Source: Brachionus koreanus
Taxonomy: Eukaryota > Rotifera > Eurotatoria > Ploima > Brachionidae
DNA: 52,398 nucleotides
Reading direction: 5' to 3'
NCBI GenBank assembly: GCA_016987375.1
Contig: PJRA01000011.1
Coordinates: forward strand, 1,845,367 to 1,897,764
Positions within the stretch are counted from its first letter, which is position 1; the number at the start of each line of letters is the position of its first letter. The position numbers and the translations under genes were made by a program. Below are positions 30,701 to 42,065 of the stretch, piece after piece. A model generated the notes under the pieces. That model had not been told where the DNA came from. It saw only the letters and a list, made by a program, of their open reading frames with translations, and ran no database searches.

Positions 30701-32665
30701 AACATTCAAAGNNNNNNNNNNNNNNNNNNNNNNNNNNNNNNNNNNNNCTAAGTATGTTGCAGTTTGTTGCACTTACAGAACTAATTATAAGCCTCCAGGA
30801 AAAAAGTTATTAGATTTTAGCATTTTTTTTTGTTCTATTTGTTTATTTTGTACCAAATTTCACAAAACCCTCTTTCAGAATTTCAGAATACATATGACTT
30901 TAAAAATGTTTCAACTTGTCATTGAATACTTGGGTCTGAAAGTACTACAACTTTTTAAATGGTTGGTCATTTTTAGACCACTGGGTATAAATTTTTTTTA
31001 AAGTATCACAAATTTAGGATTTCAAAGGACATAGTTTACGACTATTTAGTCAAAAATTAGAAATTGAGATAGCTCTTTTTACTTACGCAAGCTTTTTTTT
31101 TATGCACAAACTATCAAAACTTTTGGATATTGGGTTCAAAATTTTTTTTAAAAATTAAATTTTTTTTCCAATCTAGTTTACCGATTTTCTGCTTGTGTGC
31201 AATTGTGATCGGATTAAACGCAAACTAATATTAAAGTATCGAATCGAAACAAAAACAATTAAATTAGTTGAAAATTCGAATAAGTTAGATGAACTTATGT
31301 TTAGAATAATAACATCCGATCAAAATAATGAATTTAAAACTGAGTAAGAACAAAAAAGATGCATTGATAATCAGTGAAAATTTTTTTTTTTTAGTAAATT
31401 AAAAGATAAAGAAGAGTGGATGAAGGCTTTTAAAAAAGTAAAAAACATAACTTCGAAAAATTATGAAGAAGTGGTTTTTACGCCAAATAAAGATCAAATA
31501 GGGGTATTTTTATTTTTAAAATAAAACTTTAAAAAAAATGTTTATTCATTTTATTAATGAAGATTTTTCCTCCAGTTTGGGTAAAAGACAGTGCACAGAC
31601 CACATGTTCGGGTTGTAATGAAAGCTTTAATGCGTTCAAACGTCGCCACCACTGCCGCACTTGTGGAAAACTGTTCTGCCACTCATGCTGCTCGCAATTC
31701 ATTCCAGTCCAGTTCAACGAATATCAAAAAAGCATCCGAGTTTGCAACGATTGCTACTCGCCACTTAAAACACAATACGAGCGACACTTGTCTGCCAGCA
31801 CGCTTGTTTCTCCGCCCACAAGTCCGACTCCGAACATGTTCAATCAAGTACTGAGCACAGTTAGATCAAAGTCAAACAAAAGTTTAAGTGAGGCTGAAAC
31901 AAAAGAAGTAGAGGAAAAAAAAATTGATCTTATTGACCTCAATGAATTGTTTCGTCCAATTTGTGAGAAGCAAAGTCGCAAAGCAATCCGATTTTCATCT
32001 TCAAGTCGATCGAACAAAACCGACTCGTTTCACGAAAATGATTCATTTAGTTCATTTACCGACGAGGAATTAAACAAGCCGGCTAAAGATACTGAGCTCA
32101 TAATTGACAAGCCTGTCATTGAAACTAATCTCAAGCCGCCTCTACCACCTAAGCCAAGAACTTTTCTAACCAATTCTAAAATTTTTAATAGACGTGTGCC
32201 AACTTGTCAAGAGTATGGCTTTTTGAAAAAAGTTCACATTAATATAGAAATTGAGGCTGAGCCTGATCAAGAATTAAGTCAAAATAAATTAGCAAAATGG
32301 GAGCGTGTTTTGTTTGTGTTTTATTCGGATAAGACAATTGGCATATGCTCAAATACCGAGGAACTATATGCTCCAAGGCTGATTATACACTTGAATCATT
32401 ATTGTTTGAAAAATTTGAACGAAAATAGCTTTGCACTTGAAAAAAATCCACTTGATCAAGCTGATGCACATCAAAATTTTGAATTGAATGCCAAACGCAA
32501 TATTTTCGAACTTAACTACGAAATTATGTTCCAGAATAAAGATCTAAAGTAAGTGTTTTTAATTAAAAAATTTCATTTTTTTAAAAATAAATTGGCATTA
32601 ATTTTTTGTTGTTGTTTAATCTAAGAACAAAATGGTACAATCTTATTTTGGATGAAAAAAATTAA
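27764..32665 (+). CDS. FGD-type Rho guanine nucleotide exchange factor (DH-PH-FYVE-PH), 7 exons
   Basis: Exons 27764-27953, 28204-28958, 29031-29387, 31177-31343, 31395-31503, 31563-32548 and 32626-32665 join in phase to 867 residues with a stop. Order: acidic, disordered N-terminus; a diverged DH domain at about 193-408; first PH domain about 409-505, crossing three exons (LVKQGPIYKV, then LFTDFLLVC, then EEWMKAFKKV); FYVE zinc finger about 530-593 with WVKD, RRHHCR and RVC signatures and paired cysteines; a linker with PPLPPKPR (718-725), a possible SH3 ligand; second PH domain about 743 to the end, whose closing Trp helix (TKWYNLILDEKN) is in the 40-nt last exon. FGD proteins activate Cdc42-type GTPases at PI3P-bearing or actin-linked membranes. 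The DH core is weakly conserved, so GEF activity is uncertain. Intron 3 (1789 bp) holds a palindrome with an assembly gap. Upstream exons cannot be excluded. Confidence 0.9.
30594..30870. repeat. Inverted repeat around an assembly gap
   Basis: The left arm 30594-30711 (GTTTTGTGAAATTTAGTACAA ... AGTTCTGTAAATGCAGC) is mirrored imperfectly by the right arm 30748-30870. Between them lie 36 unknown bases (30712-30747). The unresolved bases sit in the hairpin loop, so the gap probably reflects trouble sequencing or assembling the palindrome. The element is wholly intronic to the FGD-like gene. Confidence 0.75.
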
Positions 32666-33018
32666 AAACAAACAAAGCTTAAATTTGTTTTTTTTTTTAT
32701 TTAAAATTTTTTTATATTATAATTTAATTGATAAATGTGTAAATTTATTGTTTTTATAAAAAATTATTAATTTTTTTTAAATTCGGATTTGAAGTAAAAT
32801 CGACCGAAAAAAAGAAAAATTTTTATCATCCATATATAAATAGCTAATATAAATGATTTTTATTTTTTTATAATGAAAATTTTTAATAAATTTTTTTTCT
32901 TATTTTATGCACTTTATTTTTTTTTCCATCATAGTCTTTTTTGATTCTAAATCTCTATCTTGGTCATATTCATATGATCTAAAAATAATTGATGCTAGCA
33001 TACACTTTTTCTGAAGAT
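32666..33018. other. AT-rich 3' flank of the FGD-like gene
   Basis: Long T and A runs; no coding sequence seen. Confidence 0.5.
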
Positions 33019-33065
33019 TTAACACTAGAAACTCCGAAGGGTTTTTAGAACCATTTTTGAATTTT
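33019..33065 (+). repeat. piggyBac-type MITE end, isolated copy
   Basis: TTAACACTAGAAACTCCGAAGGGTTTTTAG resembles the reverse complement of the right end of the element at 41335-41522, including the TTAA at the border. No partner end is found within 400 bases to the right, so this is a truncated or decayed copy. Confidence 0.5.
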
Positions 33066-35076
33066 AAAAAATAGCTTTTAACTTAATTATCCGAATTAAA
33101 TGAATGAATACTGATTTAAAAAAAAAAAGGCAAAATGAAAATAAGTCTACATTTTTCCATTTTCATTTTATTTTTTAGATTTTTTGTGCTATATTTCAGA
33201 AAATTTTTCAGAAATTTATTTTTTGTTGACAAAAAAATTAAAGAGTTTTTTTAATTTTATGAAAAATTGCACAAAAATACTAAAAATAAGAAAATTTGAA
33301 AATTTAAAATTATTTTTATTTTGTCAAAAAAAAAACAAATATGCAGATAGATTAGGCCTGAATTTAAAAAAAATCAAATAACGCAAGACCATGAGCTTTT
33401 GAGAGATCAACTAAAAAGGATAATGTCTTAATTGATTCTAATCAAACAAAGTTTTATAATTCATAAATTAATCTATCGAAAGAAGAATTATCACCTAAGA
33501 CACTTAGAAGTTTCAAAGACCATATTTAAATAAGAATCTTCTTATTAATTTCACTAATAATCATTAATTATTATATTCTTCGAATTTTCTTCTTTTTCGG
33601 CAAAGTTAAATTTTTGATCAATTTTCATTTTTCAAAAATGATAGAAAAAATTTTAAATGGGAATTATGGCAAAAGTTTCTAAACAGTTTCTTTTATTTCA
33701 AAACTTAATTCTTAGACTTGTTTTGCAATGTTTAATAATCAACTTATGAATTTTGCATTTAAAGAACATTTTGATCATTTAAAAAAAAAGTCATAAGAAT
33801 TTTGAGAATTTTTTCTGTCCCTTTTTAGTAAATTTCACAAAACTTAGGTCTCATTTAGCATATTTTGTAGGCATTCTTTTACTACTGAGTCGTATATCAC
33901 ATTTGCCTCTTTTTCATTAAGTCTCTCTTTTTATTTTGGTAACATGCTTTAAAACTTTATTTTGTCTTTTTCAAAACATTCGAGTATTTCATTTTTTTTT
34001 GATTTCTTGCTCGAGTCTTTTTTATCAAAAGTTGTTAAGGATTAATAGTATTTTAGTTTAAATTTAATGTTCATAACTTTAATGACGTAAATTAGCTAGA
34101 ATATTACTAGAACCAATGGCAAAATCTAATAACGGAAAAAAAAACGTTTGGATTCTTTTACTCAAGATTAACAATCATTTTTGTGATCAAGAGATCTATG
34201 TTGAAATTCAATGCATTCAAGCTTTCTATCTACTATAATATAAATTTAATTTTTATAAATTTTGCTAAAATCTTTAAAAAATTAAATTAGTATAATTAAT
34301 TTTTAAATGTAATTTTTATAAATAATCAAAACTATTATTTTATTTTACTATTATTTTATTCTATACAATTTAAATAAATAAATGAAGTGTTATTCAGTCT
34401 ATTACAGCACTAGTCTGTTGATTAGTGTTGAAATTGTAATAGTAAATTAAATTTAATCGAAGAAAAAAATGCTTTTTAAAAATTTATAGCTCCTATTCCA
34501 GTACTCAAATTAGACATTTATGTTAGTTTGGTTAAGGCAAATTGATTATAATTGTAACAAAAATTTGATTTTCTTAAATTCATGAAATCAAAAAAGTAAG
34601 TTGTTTGATTTTTTTAATATCATTGACAATATTTGTTTATAGCCTAAATTTTTGGACTTATCAATAAATTTTTATATAAAAATCCCAAAATCCGGTTAAG
34701 ACACACTAAAACCAGTTATGAAACCCGCTAGTACTTAAACACATTACATCATTTTTACCAGTTATGTTTACATATTCTAATCGGTTCTAAAGCCGATCTA
34801 CCAGCTCTAATTTATGTAGAAGAAATAAATTTTATTATTTTTTTCTCTTTTAAAAATAAAGTCATAAATTAAAAATAAAAAATTTTCATTAAAAATCTGA
34901 AATTTTATCTAAACGCCTTTTTTATAGAAACTTTTGCCATAAGTTAAAAGTTATTTCCTATGTTATCAAGCATGTGAATAAAAAAAATGGTTCGATAGAT
35001 GATTGTCTTTTATGTTATTGTTAAATTAAAAAATCAAAAAAGTAAAATCGATTATTACAAGTATTAACAAAAAAGA
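33066..35076. other. AT-rich intergenic DNA
   Basis: No gene recognised. It contains copy 2 of the dispersed repeat. The frame 33184-33381 is Phe/Lys low-complexity and not credible. Confidence 0.5.
34360..34430 (-). repeat. Dispersed repeat, copy 2
   Basis: The reverse complement of this segment matches 25222-25290 over about 60-70 bases with a few substitutions and small gaps. No coding capacity. Likely a short non-autonomous transposon family. Confidence 0.6.
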
Positions 35077-37893
35077 ATGGTAGCTTTATCCTTGACAATT
35101 TTAACTTGTTTTAAAGTTGGTAAGAAAATTTTTTTGTTTTTTTTTTCATATGAAATAAATCTTAAAAATTTAATTTTTAAAAAGCATTCGTCTTCTCTTC
35201 GGGATTTAATAAAGAATATATAGATTTTATTTTAAAAAATTCCTGGCAAAGAAATGAAAAATTAACAACTCAATCATCTGATGGAATGAAGAATTCTTTT
35301 AATTGTAATATTTCTGCTATTTCAAAACAAAGACCTACTAGTGTTCATGCTTTGAGACCACAAGATATTGAAGTTATTGCTGCTCTAGGAGATTCGTTAA
35401 CAGTAATTTAACATTTAATTGTATATGAATAATAATTTTCTTCCCTTTGCAAAAAAAAAAGGCAGCAAATGGTGCTAAGGCAACCAATATCTTGGGTTTA
35501 ATTGAAGAGTGTAGAGGAGTTTCATGGTCAATGGGAAGCGAAAATCCAGATATTAGTAAATCAATCACTCTACCAAGTAATTCAAATCTAAAATGACATT
35601 TAGATATTTATTTTTTGTAAAGCTCATCTTAAAAATTATTAAACATTTCCCATTTCTCCATTAAGATTCAAAGACTATTTTAACAATGTAAAAAATCTGT
35701 ATCTATCAACTAAATTTAACCAAAAGATTAAGTGAAAAAACGAAAAGAATCAAGTTTGTAACAACTGTTTGTTTGATAGATTTGAAGTCATTACATATTT
35801 GATAGATTTGAAGGCAAAGTTGTACATGGTCTGCTTGAGAAGGTCTTGGTGTTGTTGTTAAGATAGTCCTCGCTGATCGGTTTAGAAGCTGTTTGCTCGC
35901 TGATTTTTACAAGTCCTGATTTGTATTCCTGATTTCGTGAGAATAATGGATTCCGACTACCCACCTGAGTTGTTTCCGATGGAAGGCGTGTAGCTTTTTG
36001 TCTTATGTCTGTTTCTGAGCCAATTTACTCATATAATATATCTATACAAGCACCTAATCACACCTAATCTCTGTGATTAGAGTACGTCGCCAAAAGGCTG
36101 AAGCCTTGTTTAGTACACATGATGCAAGCTCTTTTCTCCTAGCCAACTCCTGGTTTCTGCACCAATTTTAGTCAGCTGATTTGACTATTTAATTTTGTCA
36201 CAAAATTAAATGTATTTTGAATTATTAGCTAATTCCTGAAGATAAACATAAAATGATAGATTATATATTCAATCCCAAAATTTTTAAATATTGAAAAAAA
36301 ATTTTAAAAATTAGAAATTATTTGAGCATTTTCATAAAATCTTATCACAAGCTTCAAAGTTTTTCATTTTTATTATTTAATGTCTATCTTGATCTTAATT
36401 ATTTTTGATTGTACATGTCAATAAAGACGATTCATTCTAAATTTTTGCAGTCCATTGTTAAAATAGTTCTCAGTTGTAACTAAATTTAAATAAAAAATTA
36501 ATTTTTTTTATCTTCTGCATAAAAATTTAAACACTTGGAAATTATATTTTAAATAATTATTTTATTTTTTTTAATTCAAGATATTTTGAAAAAATTTAAT
36601 CCAAACTTATATGGCGCCTCAACTGGTTCTGGTTCGTATACATCTAATAAGGCTGGATTTAATATGGGACAACCAGGAAAAACTTCCAAGTTAAATTTAG
36701 AAATAAAATGCTTATTTTTAACAATTTATCTAACTCTAGTGCAATGATGTCTCAAGCAAAAGATTTAATTTTAAAAATGAAAGCAACACCTGAAATTAAC
36801 TTTAACGAGGCATGGAAATTAGTTACCATATTTGTCGGTGGCAACGATCTGTGTCTTGCTTGTGAAAATGTAAATTTAATTTATATATATATTTTATTTA
36901 TTTTGACAAAAAAAAATTGTTTGATTTTATTAAAAGACTAAATTAACAGCTGAAAATTACTTGAATAAAATTCGAAAAGTTTTGGACCATCTAAAATTGA
37001 ATCTGCCAAGGACTTTAGTTAATCTTGTCATTTCTTTGGATGTGACTGTAATTGAAGATTTATCTGGTACAACATGTAGAAATATGCAAAAGTAGCTTTT
37101 AATTTAAGAATTAAAAAAAAATGGCATTGTGAATTATGGACAAAAAACAAAAATTTTAAATTTAAAAAAAAATTTTTTCTAAAGATCAAAAAATTGTTTT
37201 GCAAAATGTATCAACTGATACAAAGTTTGTATCACCTAAATTTAGTTCGTGCAAAAAATTTGCAATTGTGCAGAACATTATTATATGCATTAGGAAATTA
37301 TTAAAGTTAAATTGCAACGGTTTTTTGATTTTTAGAAAAAAGGTTTTTTTAATCTAAAATTTTTGTTTTAGTTTTTTGTTCCAAAATTCACAATCAAATG
37401 TCAAAAGTATCTTTTCTTTCTAAGAACCTTTTGTGAATGTGGTTTATCTTCAGGATTTAGAAGTAGTCTCATAAACATGACACGCACCATTCAAAAGGGT
37501 ACCGAAGATTTAATCAACAGTGGGATATATGATACGTCAGATGATTTTACAGTTGTTGGTCAGCCTTTTATGAAGAATATGGGTGTACCTAAAAAAGTAT
37601 TAATTCAAAAAAAAATTAATGCTTTAGGCAAAATTCAATAAAAAAACTAAAATAATAAAGGAGGACGGTTCAGCGGATTATAGCTTTTTTGCACCTGATT
37701 GCTTTCATTTTAGTACAAAAGGACATGAGGCTAGTGCAGTTGAACTTTGGAGCAATATGGTAAATTAATTTTGCCCTAAAATAATCTAAATTAAAATTAA
37801 AATTAAAAGTTGACTCCAGTTGGACAAAAGTCAGATAAATGGATCAATTTAGATAAGCCAATACCTTGTCCACAAGAGGTTTATTTATTTTAA
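35077..37893 (+). CDS. Secreted phospholipase B-like GDSL lipase, 9 exons
   Basis: Exons 35077-35119, 35185-35402, 35462-35576, 36581-36689, 36740-36869, 36937-37091, 37425-37596, 37661-37759 and 37810-37893 join in phase to 374 residues. A hydrophobic N-terminus (MVALSLTILTCFKVAFVF) is a signal peptide. The PLB1-type core is clear: PTSVHALRPQDIEVIAALGDSLT with the nucleophile Ser85, GGND at 195-198 (oxyanion residues), a C-x7-C-x-C stretch across the exon 6/7 join, and FFAPDCFHFSTKGH with the catalytic pair D327 and H330. The family hydrolyses acyl esters of phospholipids. Mammalian PLB1 has four such repeats and a membrane anchor; this is a single repeat with no C-terminal membrane segment. 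The last exon ends in PCPQEVYLF; a donor at GAG|GTTTAT could extend the gene, but no following exon is recognised. Intron 3 (1004 bp) carries a LINE relic. Confidence 0.9.
35790..36190 (-). mobile_element. LINE C-terminal remnant inside a phospholipase intron
   Basis: A GC-richer island in intron 3. The minus strand reads KKLHAFHRKQLRWVVGIHY and then EIRNTNQDL, matching the Lys-Leu-x-AFHR-x-LR-G-I and I-N-x-L-Y motifs near the C-terminus of non-LTR retrotransposon proteins. Stops and frame changes show decay. Two short inverted repeats (CTAATCAC/GTGATTAG and AAGGCT/AGCCTT) lie within it. Confidence 0.7.
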
Positions 37894-38249
37894 TTAATGA
37901 AAACTTTTTTTTTATTATGAAAATTCAAATTTATTAAATAATTTCCTTAAGAGTTCTCCTTACATTTTTACAAATGTCAACAGCAAATGAGGCAACCAAT
38001 ATATATTTTAATATTCTTAAAGTTTTGAAAATTTTAATAAATTGCAAATAAAAGTCTTTAAGAAAAAATTTTTTAAAAAATTTTGAGATACGATCCTTTT
38101 AAAAGCATATTTGATATCCTTTTTAAGAAAAAATTCTCCTTTTGGGTCTTCTTAAATTGATCTATTTAAAAAATAAATTTACCACTATTAATTTTTTGAT
38201 ATCATATGTAATGAAAAATTAGAAATTTTTTAAAATAATAGAGGATATC
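37894..38249. other. AT-rich 3' flank of the phospholipase gene
   Basis: No gene seen; would hold the 3' untranslated region. Confidence 0.5.
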
Positions 38250-38870
38250 TAAGCATAGCTCTAAAGCGTTGTAGCAGCCGCTTTTTTTTGTTTCACCATC
38301 CAGCTATCGAGCTTCGCACTTAAAACTTTTTAGGCTCTTTTCACTTACTACATCTTTCGGAAGTTTATTCCATTCATTTACGACTCTATTTGTAAAAAAG
38401 TTAAATCTCGGCAGACAATTCTTTATTCTTTGACTAGTTGTTTACCAATTTAAACATCTGAATTATATCACCTTTTAATGTTCTCAATTTAGCTAAATCT
38501 AGCCTTAACAAACGTTGTTGATAATCCAAGTTACGCATTTCTAGAATCAACTTTGTTGCTCTTCGTTGAACTTTCTCTCAAGAACTCTCATAAGTTCATC
38601 GTTTTCTGTATAAGGACACCAAGCACTGACAGCTTCAAGGAAAGCTAAAAATGCATTCTTAATTAAGCCCAATGTTTTATTTGCTTTAGATGTAGCATTT
38701 TTGACTTTTGTTTTGAACAATACTCAACATATCATTTATTTAAATAATAAAGAAGAGAGGACCTAGCATTTAACCTTTTGGAGCTCCATTTTTAATCTAT
38801 GAGCAAATTGAGCTGGTTTACTCTAATACTACTCTTTATGAACGTTCTAAAAGCCTTTATTCAATTTAAC
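38250..38870 (-). mobile_element. CR1/L2-like LINE remnant
   Basis: Read on the minus strand: a decayed QGS-LGP-L-Y-LND type RT motif near 38790-38740, then RNLDYQQRLLRLDLAKLRTLKGDI near 38540-38460 (shown here in part; it matches the R-Y-RL-L-L-L-RR-GDL region), then INEWNKLPKD-like NGINFRKM near 38370 and SLKSFK-like residues. These are the CR1/L2 C-terminal motifs in the right order, with many stops and an internal deletion. Confidence 0.75.
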
Positions 38871-39419
38871 AATTATATATTTTTTAGACCAACTTTTAGA
38901 AAAAAATTTTATCTTAGATGTTTTTGTACAGAATAGTTTCTAAAAACTATCATATAAAATAACTAAATCATCTTTTACTTAATTAATAACTAATGCATCT
39001 TTTTTTTTTTATTCTTAAAAAATTTAATCAATGTCCAGAAAAAAATTATATCTGTCTAAATTACTAAACTTAAAATTTTTATTAAAAAAATTAAATCAAG
39101 ATTTAAGATCAATAAAATTATTTTTGATTAGATATTTAGTATTTAAAACCCATATTGGTGTATGTGATCCACGAATCAAGATGATTAATATGTTTCTATT
39201 TCAGAGGTTATTTTAAAAAAGTAAAATAGCTTTGAATTTTAATAAAAAATTAAAAATTTTATTAGGTATTTAGGTGAAGACAAACTAGGACAATTTCCTC
39301 AAGAATTACTTGCATTTTTAAATTTCTATATAATCATAAAATATTCTCAAATAAATTAAAATAGCTAGTTACCCAAGGAAAACTCGATAAAAATTAACCA
39401 CTATTTTTTTTTAACTAGA
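38871..39419. other. AT-rich DNA before the TMEM248-like gene
   Basis: The frame 39031-39216 is Lys/Leu-rich without a recognisable family and is probably chance. No other feature. Confidence 0.4.
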
Positions 39420-40444
39420 ATGGGTAGAATAAGAATAGTAGATAAGATGAAAAGTTATGCCACCTCTGACCCACCAGGTGTCATATTCATCTTTTGCATT
39501 TTGGCTTTCATTCTCATCTTAAGCTCGTTTGTGCTGTTCGTAGATCAAGATAAAGTACGCAATCCGGACGAGCTTGATTGGAATGCATTCGAACGTAAAC
39601 TAGCTGACCTGGACTATTGCTTCAAGCTAGCTGACTCTGAAGTAACTAAAAAAGAGGAAATATTTCTATTAGACAAATCAATGTTAGATAAAATTTCAAT
39701 GATAAAAATATTAATTTAAATTTTGATTTAAACTAGAAAAAGCTATTCTTATCCTGTTGAATTGAGTGTAAACTTGGAACAAAATAAGACCGACTTGGAT
39801 AGATTTGTTCTATTTTATGGAAAAATAGATGGTCTACTTATAGGCTTAAACAAAGGTTGGTCATATTTTTTTCTAAAACAACTATTCAAAAATTTGTTTA
39901 TTAAAATAGAAAAATTTGATGTTAATTTGGAAATAAGTGAAAAAAAAATTTTAAGTTATGAATGCACACAAACCATTCTCGACAACAAGCCATGCTACAA
40001 ATATCTTATTAAAGGCTGTTTGACTTTTAGCGGCTTTTCAAAACTATTTCAGAAAACAAAATCTCCTAATTTATGTGAAAAGAGCAGTACAGATTTGAGT
40101 GAAATAACTCCGGACAAAACAAGTCTATTTACTGCATATAAAGCTACTCCAGAGCTAAATGACCAATATTGGTGCCCAAACACTTATGGAAATAAAGCCA
40201 AGATAAACTATAATTCAGACGAGAGTTTGATTCCTTTTTTAGACTTGGTAAAATTAATCATATAAGAAATCACAAGTAAAAAATTTTATTCTAATTTCAG
40301 ACAGACAAAGAACTAATTAGATCCAATTTAAAAAAATGTATATATGCTTTGTTAATTTGGTTAGCTTGTATTATTGTTTCAATTTTGTTTAAAACACCAA
40401 GAAAAAACATTTACTCGGTAATTTTTCTTACCAAAATTCTATAG
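39420..40444 (+). CDS. TMEM248-like membrane protein, 3 exons
   Basis: Exons 39420-39682, 39737-40247 and 40301-40444 join in phase to 305 residues; introns are 54 and 53 nt, GT-AG. Features match TMEM248: a short cytosolic N-terminus ending in SYATSDPPGVIFIF, a first membrane segment at about 20-42, a DWNAFERKLADLDYC block right after it, a long lumenal/extracellular region with several cysteines and a late YWCPNTYG stretch, and a second membrane segment (CIYALLIWLACIIVSILF) near the C-terminus after a charged DKELIRSNL stretch. Length is close to the vertebrate protein (about 314). Cellular function of this family is not established. The C-terminal residues after TPRKNIYS may be intron read-through if the GT at TCG|GTAATT is a donor, so the last 10 residues are unsure. 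Confidence 0.8.
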
Positions 40445-40502
40445 TTTAGTTTACAAAATCACATTATTTATTTTTACTAATACTAAATTTGACGAAAAAT
40501 AA

Positions 40503-41197
40503 GTCGACATATCATACTATCTGATATTTTTGATATCAAATAATACGACTAATATTAGCTAATATCAGCTAATATTAACTAATATTAGTAAAATAAATTT
40601 GAAATTTTCTATTTGAAGTCTTATAAGTAAAGAAAAAAATTTAAATTAATTTTTTTTTCAAATAACGAAAAGTTTTATCCAACATAATTCCAATTTGGTT
40701 AATAGTTTTTTCCAATAGGGTCAAATTTAATCATTTTATCTCTTAATAATAAAAATCAAATTTAAAATTTATTTTTCGGATAAGCAAATTTGACTTTTTT
40801 TACAGCATTTTCGAAAGGGTCTGTTTTTCAACTAATATTTTTAATGTTTGACTTTAAAGAATATTTAAATTTTTACCTTTTTTATAAAAAATATAACTTA
40901 TATTTATCTTATATTTAATATGGACTGCTTTTTTCACTTTTTTGTATTTCACATATACATCTTTAACCATAGAAATTTACATATCAAAATTAGATTTTTC
41001 TAATTTTTTTCCTAATATTAGTTAATATAAACTAGTGTTAGCCGATATAAGCTGTTATAAGAAAGGACTAAAAAAGTGATAGCAACTTATATCAGATAAT
41101 ATCAGACTTGTTTATAAGTCACAGTTTTCAGTCTAAGTTATGACTTGATTTAAGTCTTAAAAACAAGTCTCAATAATATCAGGTGATATGATGTGAC
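40503..41197. repeat. Fold-back (MITE-like) element with long imperfect inverted repeats
   Basis: The outer ends 40503-40530 (GTCGACATATCATACTATCT) and 41175-41197 are inverted repeats of each other. Inside them, 40548-40592 (TAATATCAGCTAATATTAAC) pairs with 41011-41055. The centre is unique AT-rich DNA. No coding capacity and no clear target duplication. Confidence 0.6.
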
Positions 41198-41334
41198 AAG
41201 TTAATTTCCGGCCCTGTTAATTTCACTAATTTTAGAATTTAATGGCTATTTCAATTAAAATCACATTGGTGATTTTGTTATTTCATAAGGTTTGAAATAA
41301 CGAACATAAAAGAGGAATAAATTGAAGATTGAAT

Positions 41335-41522
41335 TTAACACCAGAAAGCCCGGCTGATTTCTCATTAAAATTTCAAACATTTTCTTGGAAAATTTATTCA
41401 TTTTCTAAAAAATTACAATCAAAATTTTTAAATAATAAAAACCGTTATTTACATGTGGTAAAAATCAAGTTTAAATTTTTCAAAAAGGGGTCTAAAAAAC
41501 CCTTCGGGCGTTCTAGTGTTAA
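41335..41522. mobile_element. piggyBac-type MITE, 188 bp
   Basis: Bounded by TTAA on both sides. Left end TTAACACCAGAAAGCCCGG; right end, read inward on the other strand, TTAACACTAGAACGCCCGA: 16 of 19 bases agree. TTAA flanks are the hallmark of piggyBac transposition. The internal frame 41329-41532 is not a gene. A related single end is at 33019. Confidence 0.75.
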
Positions 41523-42065
41523 AAAATTTTAAAAACTCAGATAGTAATATATTAGATCCTTCTTTTTTTTAATTGAAAAAAAAAGACTATCTATTTTTTT
41601 TTTATATAAAATTAACCAAATCAATTAAATTAGAATTATTAGTTTGATATTGACTAGTTCTTATCAAACTCGAAAAAACTCTTCATATTTTATTTTTGAT
41701 AATTTAAATAAGGAAATTTTTTTTTTTATTTGGAAGTCTTATTAATACATATGGAAAGAGAAATCTTACTTTTTAATTAATTGCTTGAAAACTTGTTTTT
41801 TTTTTCGTATTAATTTCATGCAAACAAATCCACTTTTCAATGAATTTATATAATTATGTGATCTATTGACCAAAAAAAGTTGTCTTTAGTAAACTAAACT
41901 CAATGAATACAATAATAATTAAATTTTTTTAACTTTAATCTAATTTAAGGAAAATTTATAATTAAATTAGATAGAGCTTGGGCCAATTTAATTCGAAAAA
42001 TTTAGTATTTTCAATTTTTTTTATTGATTATGATAATAAATAAATAAAAAAAAATTTACATCTTA
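41523..42065. other. AT-rich intergenic DNA
   Basis: No gene or repeat recognised; includes the 3' flank of the minus-strand gene at 42066. Confidence 0.5.

Noticed and set aside
30586..31001. Frames crossing the run of N
   Set aside because: They translate the unknown bases and lie within an intronic palindrome.
33019..41522. One 8.5-kb piggyBac transposon bounded by the two inverted TTAA ends
   Set aside because: The end at 41522 has its own partner at 41335, and the interval holds ordinary host genes, so these are two separate short elements.
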